Origin: Paradevosia shaoguanensis
GTDB lineage: Bacteria; Pseudomonadota; Alphaproteobacteria; Rhizobiales; Devosiaceae
Direction: 5' to 3'
NCBI RefSeq assembly: GCF_016801025.1
Contig: NZ_CP068983.1
Location: 1,054,001-1,118,000 of the forward strand
DNA length: 64,000 nt
Shown here: one piece after another, positions 53,400 to 62,675 of the stretch
Numbering within the stretch: position 1 is the stretch's first letter
Layout of the letters: each line of letters starts with the position of its first letter
Translations under genes and position numbers: made by a program
The notes under the pieces: model-generated
Told to the model about the DNA's origin: nothing
The model's input: only the letters and a program-made list of their open reading frames with translations
The model's database searches: none

Positions 53400-54068
53400 C
53401 TATTCGTTGTCGGCATGCTGCCGGTCGAGATCGGCAAAGAAGGCGCTCTGGGCGCTGGCCAGGAAGTCGCTCATGGCGTCCCCCGCTGCCATGGCGTCGC
53501 GTGCGAGATAGGCGTCGCGCAGGCGATAAAGTCCCTGGATGACGACCTGCTGCGTATCGGGATGGGACAGGGTACCGGCCCGCACGACCTGCACCTGGTC
53601 GGAGAAGCGTGAGAGCGTTTCGGCGAGCCGCCTGTTGGCCAGCGCTCCGATCCAGGTCTGTCGGAATTGCACGTTGGCGAGCGCCAGCCCATCGGCATCG
53701 CCCGTCGCGACAGCGCTTTCGGCATCGACCACCGCCTGGCGCAGCCGCTCGTGGTCGGCCTCGCTCATGTCGCGGGCAGCGTTGGCGGCGGCACGCGGCT
53801 CGATGAGGCGGCGGATCTCGAAAATGTCGGCAATGTCCTGCCGGTCGAGGGTGGGCAGGACGAAACCGCGCGTGGTGCCGACCACATAGCCGTCATTGGC
53901 CAGCCGCAGCAGCGCCTCGCGCACCGGCATGCGGGAAACGCCCATCTCCTTGGCGATGCCGATATCCACCAGCCGGTCGGCCGGCCCGATATCGCCGCGC
54001 TGAATCTTCTGGAGCAGTTCGGAGTGTATCTGGCTGCTCAGACTCTCGTTCGCCTTCTTCGCCTCCAC
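53400..54068 (-). CDS. GntR-family regulator with FCD ligand domain
   Basis: A 222-residue protein: N-terminal winged HTH (SQIHSELLQKIQRGDIGPADRL, MPVREALLRLANDGYV) and a helical FCD domain with metal/ligand residues (DIFEIRRLIEPRAAANAA, then His residues near the end). GTG at 54068 follows GGGAGGGG. First gene of the leftward unit and divergent from the aminotransferase operon; matching GAATACAGT sites lie before both, so it probably controls both. Confidence 0.93.
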   Translation of the reverse strand: MEAKKANESLSSQIHSELLQKIQRGDIGPADRLVDIGIAKEMGVSRMPVREALLRLANDGYVVGTTRGFVLPTLDRQDIADIFEIRRLIEPRAAANAARDMSEADHERLRQAVVDAESAVATGDADGLALANVQFRQTWIGALANRRLAETLSRFSDQVQVVRAGTLSHPDTQQVVIQGLYRLRDAYLARDAMAAGDAMSDFLASAQSAFFADLDRQHADNE

Positions 54069-54097
54069 GGCGGCCCCTCCCTCTACAAACCATATGC

Positions 54098-54117
54098 AGA
54101 ATACAGTATACTGTTAT
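54098..54117. promoter_or_regulatory. GntR operator candidate, regulator side
   Basis: ACAGTATACTGT (54103-54114) is a perfect 12-bp palindrome 35 bases before the GntR start. Extended leftward it reads CAGAATACAGT, which recurs exactly 196 bases away beside the aminotransferase gene. The GTATAC centre is typical of FCD-type GntR operators. Confidence 0.65.
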
Positions 54118-54292
54118 GTGCGCAATCGGTTTTTTCACTTTCGGTTGAGCAGCGCGTTTTGTGTTTCAAAAATCACATTATTTCTCAATGTATTAACTTC
54201 GTGATCTTCACAAAGCCTCGGCTATCAACCCGCGGTGGAACTTTAGAATCGTATAAAATAGCGCTTGTGCACCCCCAGGATATGTGCGTTAA

Positions 54293-54303
54293 CAGAATAC
54301 AGT
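54293..54303. promoter_or_regulatory. GntR operator half-site, aminotransferase side
   Basis: CAGAATACAGT repeats the 11-base box found at 54097-54107. The right-hand half here (TTATCG) is degenerate. It lies 26 bases upstream of the aminotransferase start, where bound repressor would block transcription. Confidence 0.6.
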
Positions 54304-54328
54304 TTATCGCGACCTGAGGGGGTTCCTG

Positions 54329-55528
54329 ATGAATCAAGGGTGGGCCAATGCCCGTGGACACGATCCACTCGCCGGGATTCGGGACGACATCCGGAACTTG
54401 CCGACCGAGAATATTGCAGAGCTGGCGCTCAAGGCGGCCTCGCTCTCGGGAGTGATCCCGCTCTGGTACGGCGAAGGCGACCTGGTGACGCCGCAATTCA
54501 TCCGCGACGCGGCCAAGGCCGCGCTCGACCAGGGCATGACGTTCTACGTCCCCGACATGCGGGGCCTGCCGGCCCTCACCTCGGCGCTTTCCGATTACCA
54601 GACGCGCCTGCACGGGGTGGACATCCCGGTCCAGCGCTCGACCGTGACGCCGAGCGGCATGCACGCCGTGCTGCTGGCGCTCGAGCTCATCGTAGACAAG
54701 GGCGACGAAGTCATCTTCATCGAGCCGCAATGGCCCAATATCCGCAGCGCCATTCAATTGGTGGGCGGGGTGCCGGTGCCCTTCGGCCTCGATTTCCGCG
54801 ATGGCGACTGGCGGCTCGATCTCGAGCGGTTGATGGCCAGTTGCACCAGCCGGACCCGCGCCATTTTCCTGCCCACGCCGTCCAACCCGGCCGGCTGGGT
54901 GGCGAGCGTGGAAGAGAACAAGGCGCTCCTCGAATTCAGCCGCCGCACCGGCATCTGGATTCTCTCGGACGAAGTCTATGCCCGCCTCTATTTCGACGGC
55001 GAGGTCGCGCCCTCCATGCTCCAGATCGCCGAGGATGGCGATCGCGTGCTGGCCATCAACAGCTTCTCGAAGGCCTGGGCGATGACCGGCTGGCGCATCG
55101 GCTGGCTCACCCATCCGTCGAGCGTCGCCGGCGCCCTGGGCGGCATGACCCAATACATGAACAGCGGCACGGCCGGGTTCATCCAGGCCGGCGCCGCCGC
55201 CGCCCTCACCCAGGGCGAGCCTCTGGTGCGCGAGATCCGCGAACGCTGCCGCGTCGGCCGCGACCTCGCCTACGAGAAGCTCGCGCCGCTCCCGCAGACC
55301 GAATTCGGCGCCCCGCCCAAGGGCGGCATGTATGTCTTCTTCGCGCTCAAGGGCGAGGACGACGCCAAGGCCGCCTGCCGGCACATCCTGGAGAGTGCCC
55401 GCGTGGGCCTGGCTCCGGGGCACCTCTTCGGCGAGGCCTCCAAGCGCTTCCTGCGCGTCTGCATCTGTCGCGACGCCGCGCAGCTCTCGGAAGCCTTCGA
55501 TCGCATCGCCAAAGTCCTGAACGCCTAG
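54329..55528 (+). CDS. PLP-dependent aminotransferase, class I/II
   Basis: A 399-residue fold-type I aminotransferase: YVPDMRGLPALTSALSDY, the aromatic-substrate-like TPSNPAG, ILSDEVYARLYF with the PLP-binding Asp and Tyr, and the Schiff-base Lys in NSFSKAWAMTGWRIGW; the conserved Arg is in FLRVCIC. ATG at 54329 follows AGGGGG. First gene of the rightward operon. Substrate unknown; it would add or remove an amino group on the imported compound or its product. Confidence 0.92.
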   Translation: MNQGWANARGHDPLAGIRDDIRNLPTENIAELALKAASLSGVIPLWYGEGDLVTPQFIRDAAKAALDQGMTFYVPDMRGLPALTSALSDYQTRLHGVDIPVQRSTVTPSGMHAVLLALELIVDKGDEVIFIEPQWPNIRSAIQLVGGVPVPFGLDFRDGDWRLDLERLMASCTSRTRAIFLPTPSNPAGWVASVEENKALLEFSRRTGIWILSDEVYARLYFDGEVAPSMLQIAEDGDRVLAINSFSKAWAMTGWRIGWLTHPSSVAGALGGMTQYMNSGTAGFIQAGAAAALTQGEPLVREIRERCRVGRDLAYEKLAPLPQTEFGAPPKGGMYVFFALKGEDDAKAACRHILESARVGLAPGHLFGEASKRFLRVCICRDAAQLSEAFDRIAKVLNA

Positions 55529-55543
55529 CTGAAACGAACGCCC

Positions 55544-56737
55544 ATGACCCGTCTTTCCTCGACCTTTGCCGGTCTCACCTTCAAGAACCCGCTGATGGTC
55601 GGTTCGTGCTCGCTCACGGCCGATGCCGAATCCATCGAGACGCTGGTGCGCGCCGGCGCCGGCAGCATCGTCACCAAGACGATCTCGCCGGAAATCCGCG
55701 CCGGCCAGTCCGGCTTCAAGGCCGGGCGTTACGCCACCGGCTGGACCTGCAAGGCCGATCCCCGAGTCTCCCTGCCCCAGGCCGAAGCCTTGCTCAAGCG
55801 CCTGCGCCAGAGCACCGACGTGCCGTTGATCGTCAATGTCATCGGCCGCTCGGACAATGCCCAGGTCTGGGGCGAAACCTGCCAGCGCCTCGAAGCGGCA
55901 GGCGCCCACGCCATCGAACTCGATCTCAACTGCCATCCCGATGACGGGCTGGTGCTCGACGTTCCCAAGAACCTCTCGCTTTTCGACGACTTCTCCATCG
56001 GTCAGGAACCCGCCGCCAGCGCGCGCGTGACCAAGGCCGTCAAGACAGCCGTCTCGATCCCCGTCATCGCCAAGATGACGCTGCGTGCGCCCGATATCGT
56101 GGGCGTGGCCATGGCCTGCGAGGCGGCGGGTGCCGATGCCATCAGCGGCGTCAACATGCTGGGCGCCATTGGCGGCCTCGATGTCGAGAATGGCGGGGCC
56201 GGCTGCTTTGCCGGGTTCGACGATCTCGAAACCGGCCCGCTCCTTGGGCCGGAGCTCAGCGGCCTCGGCCGCAAGTATACCGCGCTCATCGGCAAGGCGA
56301 CCAAGACGCCCTATATCAGCGGCAGCGGCGTGATGACCTGGCAGCACGTCATCGAGCGCATCCTGCTCGGCGCCTATTCGGTGCAGGTGGTCTCGGCCCT
56401 CTATTTCGATGGCCCCGATGTCATCGGCCGCTGGCTCAACCAGATCGAGCAATATCTCGATCGCCACAACCATGCCGACATCAACCAGATCCGCGGCACC
56501 GCCCTCGCCCGCTTCCGCGAGCGCAACAGCGCCGCCTATGTGCCGCAGGTGCCCTCGATCACCGACCCGGCGCGCTGGGCCGAAGTCTCCGGCGAGGTCT
56601 ACGAGAAGAGCGCCATCGCCTGCAAATGCATCAGCCGCGAGGGCGCGCAGGTCTCCTTCGAAGCCCACAAATGCGTCGGCTGCGCGCTGCCGGCGTTCCA
56701 TGCGCCCGACGCCGTGGCCATGGTTCCGGCCCGCTGA
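55544..56737 (+). CDS. Dihydroorotate/dihydropyrimidine dehydrogenase-like FMN protein
   Basis: A 397-residue FMN TIM barrel of the DHOD superfamily: FAGLTFKNPLMVGSCSLTAD, VTKTISPE, the base-bearing Cys in ELDLNCHPDDG, the FMN-binding Lys in IAKMTLRAP, SGVNMLGAIGG and SGSGVMTWQHVIERILLGA. A C-terminal tail has five Cys (IACKCISRE, KCVGCALP), suggestive of a degenerate ferredoxin or metal site rather than the two full clusters of PreA. It probably reduces or oxidises an unsaturated N-heterocycle or related compound. Confidence 0.88.
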   Translation: MTRLSSTFAGLTFKNPLMVGSCSLTADAESIETLVRAGAGSIVTKTISPEIRAGQSGFKAGRYATGWTCKADPRVSLPQAEALLKRLRQSTDVPLIVNVIGRSDNAQVWGETCQRLEAAGAHAIELDLNCHPDDGLVLDVPKNLSLFDDFSIGQEPAASARVTKAVKTAVSIPVIAKMTLRAPDIVGVAMACEAAGADAISGVNMLGAIGGLDVENGGAGCFAGFDDLETGPLLGPELSGLGRKYTALIGKATKTPYISGSGVMTWQHVIERILLGAYSVQVVSALYFDGPDVIGRWLNQIEQYLDRHNHADINQIRGTALARFRERNSAAYVPQVPSITDPARWAEVSGEVYEKSAIACKCISREGAQVSFEAHKCVGCALPAFHAPDAVAMVPAR

Positions 56738-56760
56738 CGGTCGATCAGGAGGGGAGAGAA

Positions 56761-57609
56761 ATGCAAAGCAGCAAGAAACGTCTACTGGTCACCGGCGCCC
56801 CCGGCATCATCGGCAGCAACCTGGCGCGCCGGCTTCTCGAAGCGGGTTATGACGTGCGCACCACCGCGCTCACCGCCTGGCCGGAAGCGCCCTGCCAGCA
56901 CACCATCACGGACCTGCGCGATTTCGGGCAGGCCGTCGAGGTCATCAACGGCAGCGACGCGGTCCTCCATCTCGCCGCCGTCCACAAGTCCGGCGTCCAT
57001 ACCGACGCCGAGACCTTCAATTCCAACGTGGTTTCGAGCTTCAACGTCATCCACGCCGCCGCGATGCTCGGCGTGGGCAAGGTCGTCTATGCCTCCTCGA
57101 CCCATACGGCCGGCGCCTGGTGGACACCCGATTTCCACCCCGCCGATCTCCCGATCCGCGAAGCCGAGCAATACCGCCTGCCCGATACCTATGGCCTTTC
57201 CAAGCTCGCCATCGAGCAGGTCGTGCGCAACCAGCGCGCCTGGAACGGCACGCAGCTGGTCGGCCTGCGCTACGGCTATACCCATGAGGCCGAAGATTAC
57301 GCGCAGATCGCGCGCATCTGGGAAAACCCGGCGGCCCGAGCCGCCAATCTCTGGAATTATGTCGATGGCCGCGACGTTTTCGCCGCCACCCGGCTGGCGC
57401 TCGAATCCGATGCCGCCAATGGCGAGGTCTTCAACGTCACCGCCGCCGATACCATCATGAACGTTCCTAGCCGCGACCTCGTCGCGCAGATGTTCCCCAA
57501 TGCGCGGCTGGCCAACGACCTTCCCGAATTCGGCACGCTTTATTCCATTCAAAGCGCTCGCGAGAAGCTCGGCTACGAGCCGCAGCACTCGTGGCGCCAT
57601 CACGTCTGA
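56761..57609 (+). CDS. NAD-dependent epimerase/dehydratase (extended SDR)
   Basis: A 282-residue extended SDR: TGAPGIIGSNLARRLLEAGYDVR nucleotide motif, DAVLHLAAVHKSGV, ASSTHTAG and the YGLSK catalytic motif with Tyr and Lys. ATG at 56761 follows GGAGGGG. The family includes uronate and NAD-sugar dehydrogenases such as Udh. Position between the flavoprotein and the ABC genes marks it as part of the same pathway; substrate unknown. Confidence 0.9.
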   Translation: MQSSKKRLLVTGAPGIIGSNLARRLLEAGYDVRTTALTAWPEAPCQHTITDLRDFGQAVEVINGSDAVLHLAAVHKSGVHTDAETFNSNVVSSFNVIHAAAMLGVGKVVYASSTHTAGAWWTPDFHPADLPIREAEQYRLPDTYGLSKLAIEQVVRNQRAWNGTQLVGLRYGYTHEAEDYAQIARIWENPAARAANLWNYVDGRDVFAATRLALESDAANGEVFNVTAADTIMNVPSRDLVAQMFPNARLANDLPEFGTLYSIQSAREKLGYEPQHSWRHHV

Positions 57610-57618
57610 GGCCAGACG

Positions 57619-58521
57619 ATGACGGAGAGTACGTTGAACGCAAGTATCGCGGGCAAACGGCAGGCGCGGGGCGCCAGGACCCGGGCCTGGCGACCGGAAC
57701 TGCCGGGGTGGCTCGCCGCCCTGATGTCAGCGCCGATCGGCCTCTGCTTCCTGGCCCTGGTCTTCTATCCGATGGTCAAGCTGGTGATCGAATCCTTCGG
57801 CACCGGCAATCTCGATGCCTACTGGTCCGCCATGACCGATCCGGTCAAGCTGCGCGCCCTCGGCACCACGCTCTGGGTGAGCGCCGCCGTGATGGTCGTT
57901 TCGCTCATCCTTGCCTTCGTCATCGCCTGGTCGCTGCGCACCTCCAAGTCCGTCCTGCTGCGCTCGGCGCTCTGGGTCGGCCTGCTCATGCCGATGGCAA
58001 TGAGCGCGGTGGTGCAGAACTACGTCTGGATCGTGATCCTCGGCCGCAACGGGGTACTCAACAGCCTCCTCAATTCTGTCGGCCTGCCCTCTATCGGCCT
58101 GCTCTATACGCCCGGCGCCGTCATCGTCGCCATGGTCTATACGCTGCTGCCCTTCGCGGTCTTTCCGCTGGTCGTCACCTTCAGCACCATTCCCAATCGC
58201 GTCCTGCAGGCTGCCGAAAGCCTTGGCGCCGGCTGGCTGACAACGATGCGCACGGTCGTGCTGCCGCTCTCGGTCCCCGGCCTCTTCATCACCGGCGTCC
58301 TCGTCTTCGTGCTCTCGCTCGGCTTTTACGTGACGCCCATCATCATGGGCGGGCCGCGCGCTACCTTCCTCGCCAAGGTCATCCAGGACGACCTGATGAT
58401 GCGCTTTGACCGCCCGGGCGCCTCTGCGACCTCGGTCATCATGATGGTCGTGGCGCTCGGCATCGTTGCCCTCGCCATCCGCGTGGTCGGCCGCGAACGT
58501 TTCGAAAGGGCCCTGGGATGA
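57619..58521 (+). CDS. ABC transporter permease, PotB type
   Basis: A 300-residue protein with six predicted helices and EAA-loop text near AAESLGAGWLTTMRTVVLPLS. The N-terminal ~40 residues are basic and cytoplasmic (KRQARGARTRAWR). It belongs to the spermidine/putrescine-like permease class, which also moves Fe(III), thiamine, 2-aminoethylphosphonate and opine-like compounds. Overlaps the second permease (ATGA). Confidence 0.92.
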   Translation: MTESTLNASIAGKRQARGARTRAWRPELPGWLAALMSAPIGLCFLALVFYPMVKLVIESFGTGNLDAYWSAMTDPVKLRALGTTLWVSAAVMVVSLILAFVIAWSLRTSKSVLLRSALWVGLLMPMAMSAVVQNYVWIVILGRNGVLNSLLNSVGLPSIGLLYTPGAVIVAMVYTLLPFAVFPLVVTFSTIPNRVLQAAESLGAGWLTTMRTVVLPLSVPGLFITGVLVFVLSLGFYVTPIIMGGPRATFLAKVIQDDLMMRFDRPGASATSVIMMVVALGIVALAIRVVGRERFERALG

Positions 58522-59330
58522 CCGAACAGCTCACCAAGAACCGCTGGGACACCGTCGGCCAGGCCACGTTCCGCGTCATCCAGATCCTGGCGATCATCTT
58601 CTGCATCGCCCCGGCGCTGATCGTCCTGCTCTATTCGTTCTACGAAGACGTGTTCATCAACTTCCCGCCGGTGCGTCCGGGCCTGGGGCTCTACGAGAAC
58701 CTCTTCACGCAGAAGCGCTGGCTCGATGCGATCTGGGTCTCGTTCCTCATCTGCATTCCCGCGGCGCTGCTCACCGTGCTGCTGGTCGTGCCCGCCGCCA
58801 TCGCCCTCGAACGCGCCAAGATTCGCAATCGCGACGCGCTCGAATTCACCGCGCTCATCCCGATGCTGATCCCGACCACTGCCTATGCGGTCGGCGTCTA
58901 CATCATCTATCTCGAGGCCGGCCTCGTCGGGAATTACTGGGGCATCATCTTCACGGAATCGATCGTGGCTGCGCCGGCCTCGTTCCTCATCGTCCGTGCG
59001 GCCCTCCGCCGCCTGCCGCACAATCTCGACCAGGTGGCCATGTCGCTGGGCGCCTCGCGTCTAAAGGCACTGCTCGACGTCACCGTCCGGCTGCTCATCC
59101 CGGCCATGGCGGTCTCGACGCTCTTCGCCTTCATCCACGCGTTCAACGACGCGACGTTCATCGTTTTCCTCGCCGGTCCCGGCACGGCGACGGTCGCCAA
59201 GACCATCTTCGATGCCCTTGCCTATGCCATCGAGCCGGAAGTGGCGGCTCTCTCGGGCGTCTTCATGCTCTTCGTCATGCTGCTGGTCGTTATCGGCCAG
59301 GTCGTCCGCCGCAAAACCCAGCCTCGCTAA
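58518..59330 (+). CDS. ABC transporter permease, PotC type
   Basis: A 270-residue six-helix permease with EAA-loop text VAMSLGASRLKALLDVTVRLLIPAM near residue 175. Pairs with the upstream permease, overlapping it by four bases. Followed at 25 bases by the ATPase gene, giving a complete importer with the binding proteins downstream. Confidence 0.92.
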   Translation: MTEQLTKNRWDTVGQATFRVIQILAIIFCIAPALIVLLYSFYEDVFINFPPVRPGLGLYENLFTQKRWLDAIWVSFLICIPAALLTVLLVVPAAIALERAKIRNRDALEFTALIPMLIPTTAYAVGVYIIYLEAGLVGNYWGIIFTESIVAAPASFLIVRAALRRLPHNLDQVAMSLGASRLKALLDVTVRLLIPAMAVSTLFAFIHAFNDATFIVFLAGPGTATVAKTIFDALAYAIEPEVAALSGVFMLFVMLLVVIGQVVRRKTQPR

Positions 59331-59354
59331 CCCATTTCGTCCAGGGCAAAGACC

Positions 59355-60407
<1,053 letters not shown>

Positions 60408-60479
60408 CTTCGGACCCGGCTGTCCTCGACTACGCACAGGCAGGGCGAGCCGCGCGCGCCTGCCACCAAGGGTAGGGAA

Positions 60480-61535
60480 ATGAAGACTCTGAAGCTAATG
60501 ATGGCCACGGCCACCGCGCTAGCCGGCCTGTGGGGGGCCGCAGCGCCGGCCCAGGCCCAGCAACTGGTGGTCGCCACCTTCGGGGGCAAATCCCCCGAAC
60601 ACATGCGCGAGCACATCTTTGACGCTTTCACCGCCGACACCGGCATCAAGGTCGAGCAGGTCATCGTGCCCGGCAAGATGCTGGCCGGCATGCAGGCCCA
60701 GCAGGAGACCGGCAACGTCCAGTGGGACCTGACGACTTCCATTTCGGCCAGCGACTTCGCCACCATGAGCGCCCGCGGCTATCTCGCCGATCTTCCCGCC
60801 GACGTCCGTACGATCCTCGAGAAGGATTATGCCGTGGTGCGGCCCAACGGCTTCGCCAACAAGCGCGGCGCGCTGCTGATCGTCTGCAACAAGAAGGCGG
60901 TCGATGCCTGCCCGACGACAGCGGCCGAATTCCTCGACGTCGACAAATTCCCGGGCACGCGCTTCATGCCCAGCTTCCAGTTCCTCGAAGCTCTGGCCTT
61001 CGGCGCCTATGCCTCGGGCGTTCCGGCCGACAAGGTTTTCCCGCTCGATCTCGACCGCGCCATTGCCGCGCTCGAAAAGCTGCGGCCGACCATCGCGCAG
61101 TTCTACGACAATTCAACCACCGCCCGGCAGCTCCTGAGCAGCGGCGAGGTGCAGATGGGCCTGCTCTGGAACGGCATCCCGCCGCAGATCCTGGGCGAGG
61201 GTAACGTCAATGTCGATCTCGCCGTCTCCTGGGACGGAGCGGTGACCTACAACCAGTACACCGTCGTCTACAAGAACTCGCCCAACCAGGATTCCGCCTG
61301 GACCTTCATCAAGTGGCTCGATGCCCACCCGGACAATCTGGCGGCCTTCGCCAATGCCGATGGAACGGACACGGCCAACAAGGCGGCCTTCGCGCTGCAA
61401 TCTCCTGAAATCCAGGCGTGGTCGCCTGAATCCGATCATGGCGCGACGACCGTCGAGGTCGACACCGAATGGTACATGGGCGCGGGCGAGATCAAGGATC
61501 GCATCGACGCTTTCTGGAAGAGCTACATCAACTAA
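60480..61535 (+). CDS. Extracellular solute-binding protein 1 of the PotABC-like importer
   Basis: A 351-residue exported protein (signal ending near PAQAQ) of the PotD/Fe-binding-like SBP_bac_8 type: VVATFGGKSPEH, FTADTGIKVEQV, VQWDLTTSI, then ICNKKAVDACPTTAAEF-like text and YDNSTTARQLLSSGEV. It has a single potential disulfide (C in VCNKK and DACPT). About two-thirds of residues are shared with the next gene, including long identical blocks. It presents substrate to the upstream permeases. Confidence 0.93.
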   Translation: MKTLKLMMATATALAGLWGAAAPAQAQQLVVATFGGKSPEHMREHIFDAFTADTGIKVEQVIVPGKMLAGMQAQQETGNVQWDLTTSISASDFATMSARGYLADLPADVRTILEKDYAVVRPNGFANKRGALLIVCNKKAVDACPTTAAEFLDVDKFPGTRFMPSFQFLEALAFGAYASGVPADKVFPLDLDRAIAALEKLRPTIAQFYDNSTTARQLLSSGEVQMGLLWNGIPPQILGEGNVNVDLAVSWDGAVTYNQYTVVYKNSPNQDSAWTFIKWLDAHPDNLAAFANADGTDTANKAAFALQSPEIQAWSPESDHGATTVEVDTEWYMGAGEIKDRIDAFWKSYIN

Positions 61536-61553
61536 GGCAGAGGGGAAATTGCC

Positions 61554-62600
61554 ATGTCGATGAATAAACTAGCCATCCTGCCGGTATTGGGGCTGCTGCT
61601 GTCCGCCGCCCCGGTCTTGGCCGAGAATCTCGTCGTCGCCAGCTATGGGGGCAAGACCCCCGAGCACTGGCGCACCTATGTGTTCGACGCCTTCACGGCC
61701 GATACCGGCATCACGGTCGAACAGGTCATCGTGCCCGGCAAGATCGTCGCCGGCATGCAGGCGCAGCAGCAGACCGGCAAGGTGCAGTGGGATATCTCCA
61801 CGTCCCTCGCCGCCAGCGACTTCGCCACCCTCGCCGCCGCGGGCTACCTCGCGAAGGTTCCCGACGACGTCAAGCAGGAGCTCTCGGCCAATTACGGGCT
61901 CATCAGCGATTACGGCGTCGCCTCCAAGACCGGCGCGCTCATGATCATCTGCAACAAGAAGGCCGTAGAGAAGTGCCCGACGACCGCTGCCGAGATGATG
62001 GATGTCGAGAACTTCCCGGGCACGCGCTTCATGCCCAATTTCCAGCCGCTCGAAGCGCTGACCTTTGCCGCCTATGCCTCGGGCGTGGCGCCTGACGCCA
62101 TCTATCCGCTCGATGTCGACCGCGCCATTGCCGAGCTCAACAAGATCCGCCCGTCCATCGCCCAGTTCTACGACAACTCAACCACCGCACGGCAGCTGCT
62201 GAGCAGCGGCGAGGTGGTGATGGGCCTCCTCTGGAACGGCATCCCGCCGCAGATCCTGGGCGAGGGCAATGTGAACGTCGACCTCCAGGTCTCCTGGGAT
62301 GGCGCGGTGACCTATAGCCAGTGGACCGCGGTCTACAACAACGGCCCCAATACCGAGACCGCCTGGAAGTTCCTCAAGTGGCTCAACACCCATCCGGAAG
62401 CGGTGGCCGCCTATGCGTCGGCGGAAGGCACCGATACGGCCAACAAGGCGGCCTTCGCCCTCCAGACCGAAGAGATCAAGGAATGGTCGCCGGTCAAGGA
62501 TCACGGCGTGCCGACGCTGCCGGTCAACACCGAGTGGTACATGGCCGCCGGCGACACCAAGACCAAAATCGATGAGTTCTGGAAGAACTACATAAACTGA
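61554..62600 (+). CDS. Extracellular solute-binding protein 2, tandem paralogue
   Basis: A 348-residue paralogue of the preceding gene. Identical blocks include FDAFTADTGI, VEQVIVPGK, FYDNSTTARQLLSSGEV and GLLWNGIPPQILGEGNVNVDL, while the strands around residues 95-115 and 165-180, which can shape the ligand cleft, differ. A tandem duplication with divergence suggests that the importer accepts two related ligands or uses one protein at a different affinity. Signal ends near APVLA. Confidence 0.93.
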   Translation: MSMNKLAILPVLGLLLSAAPVLAENLVVASYGGKTPEHWRTYVFDAFTADTGITVEQVIVPGKIVAGMQAQQQTGKVQWDISTSLAASDFATLAAAGYLAKVPDDVKQELSANYGLISDYGVASKTGALMIICNKKAVEKCPTTAAEMMDVENFPGTRFMPNFQPLEALTFAAYASGVAPDAIYPLDVDRAIAELNKIRPSIAQFYDNSTTARQLLSSGEVVMGLLWNGIPPQILGEGNVNVDLQVSWDGAVTYSQWTAVYNNGPNTETAWKFLKWLNTHPEAVAAYASAEGTDTANKAAFALQTEEIKEWSPVKDHGVPTLPVNTEWYMAAGDTKTKIDEFWKNYIN

Positions 62601-62616
62601 CCTCCCCCGGGTCAGA

Positions 62617-62649
62617 GCCTCCAGGCGGCACTCTCTTTCGCCTGGGGGC
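62617..62649 (+). terminator. Hairpin after the second binding-protein gene
   Basis: GCCTCCAGGCG pairs with CGCCTGGGGGC (one G-U pair) around an 11-base loop, between the binding protein stop and the MFS start. No T-run follows, so it may lower rather than end transcription into the MFS gene; such hairpins also raise binding-protein mRNA stability. Confidence 0.5.
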
Positions 62650-62675
62650 CACTCCATTTCCAAGCAGTTCGGACC

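Noticed and set aside
54185-56701. 838-codon minus-strand open frame
   Set aside because: Antisense to the aminotransferase and DHOD-like genes, both of which have intact catalytic motifs.
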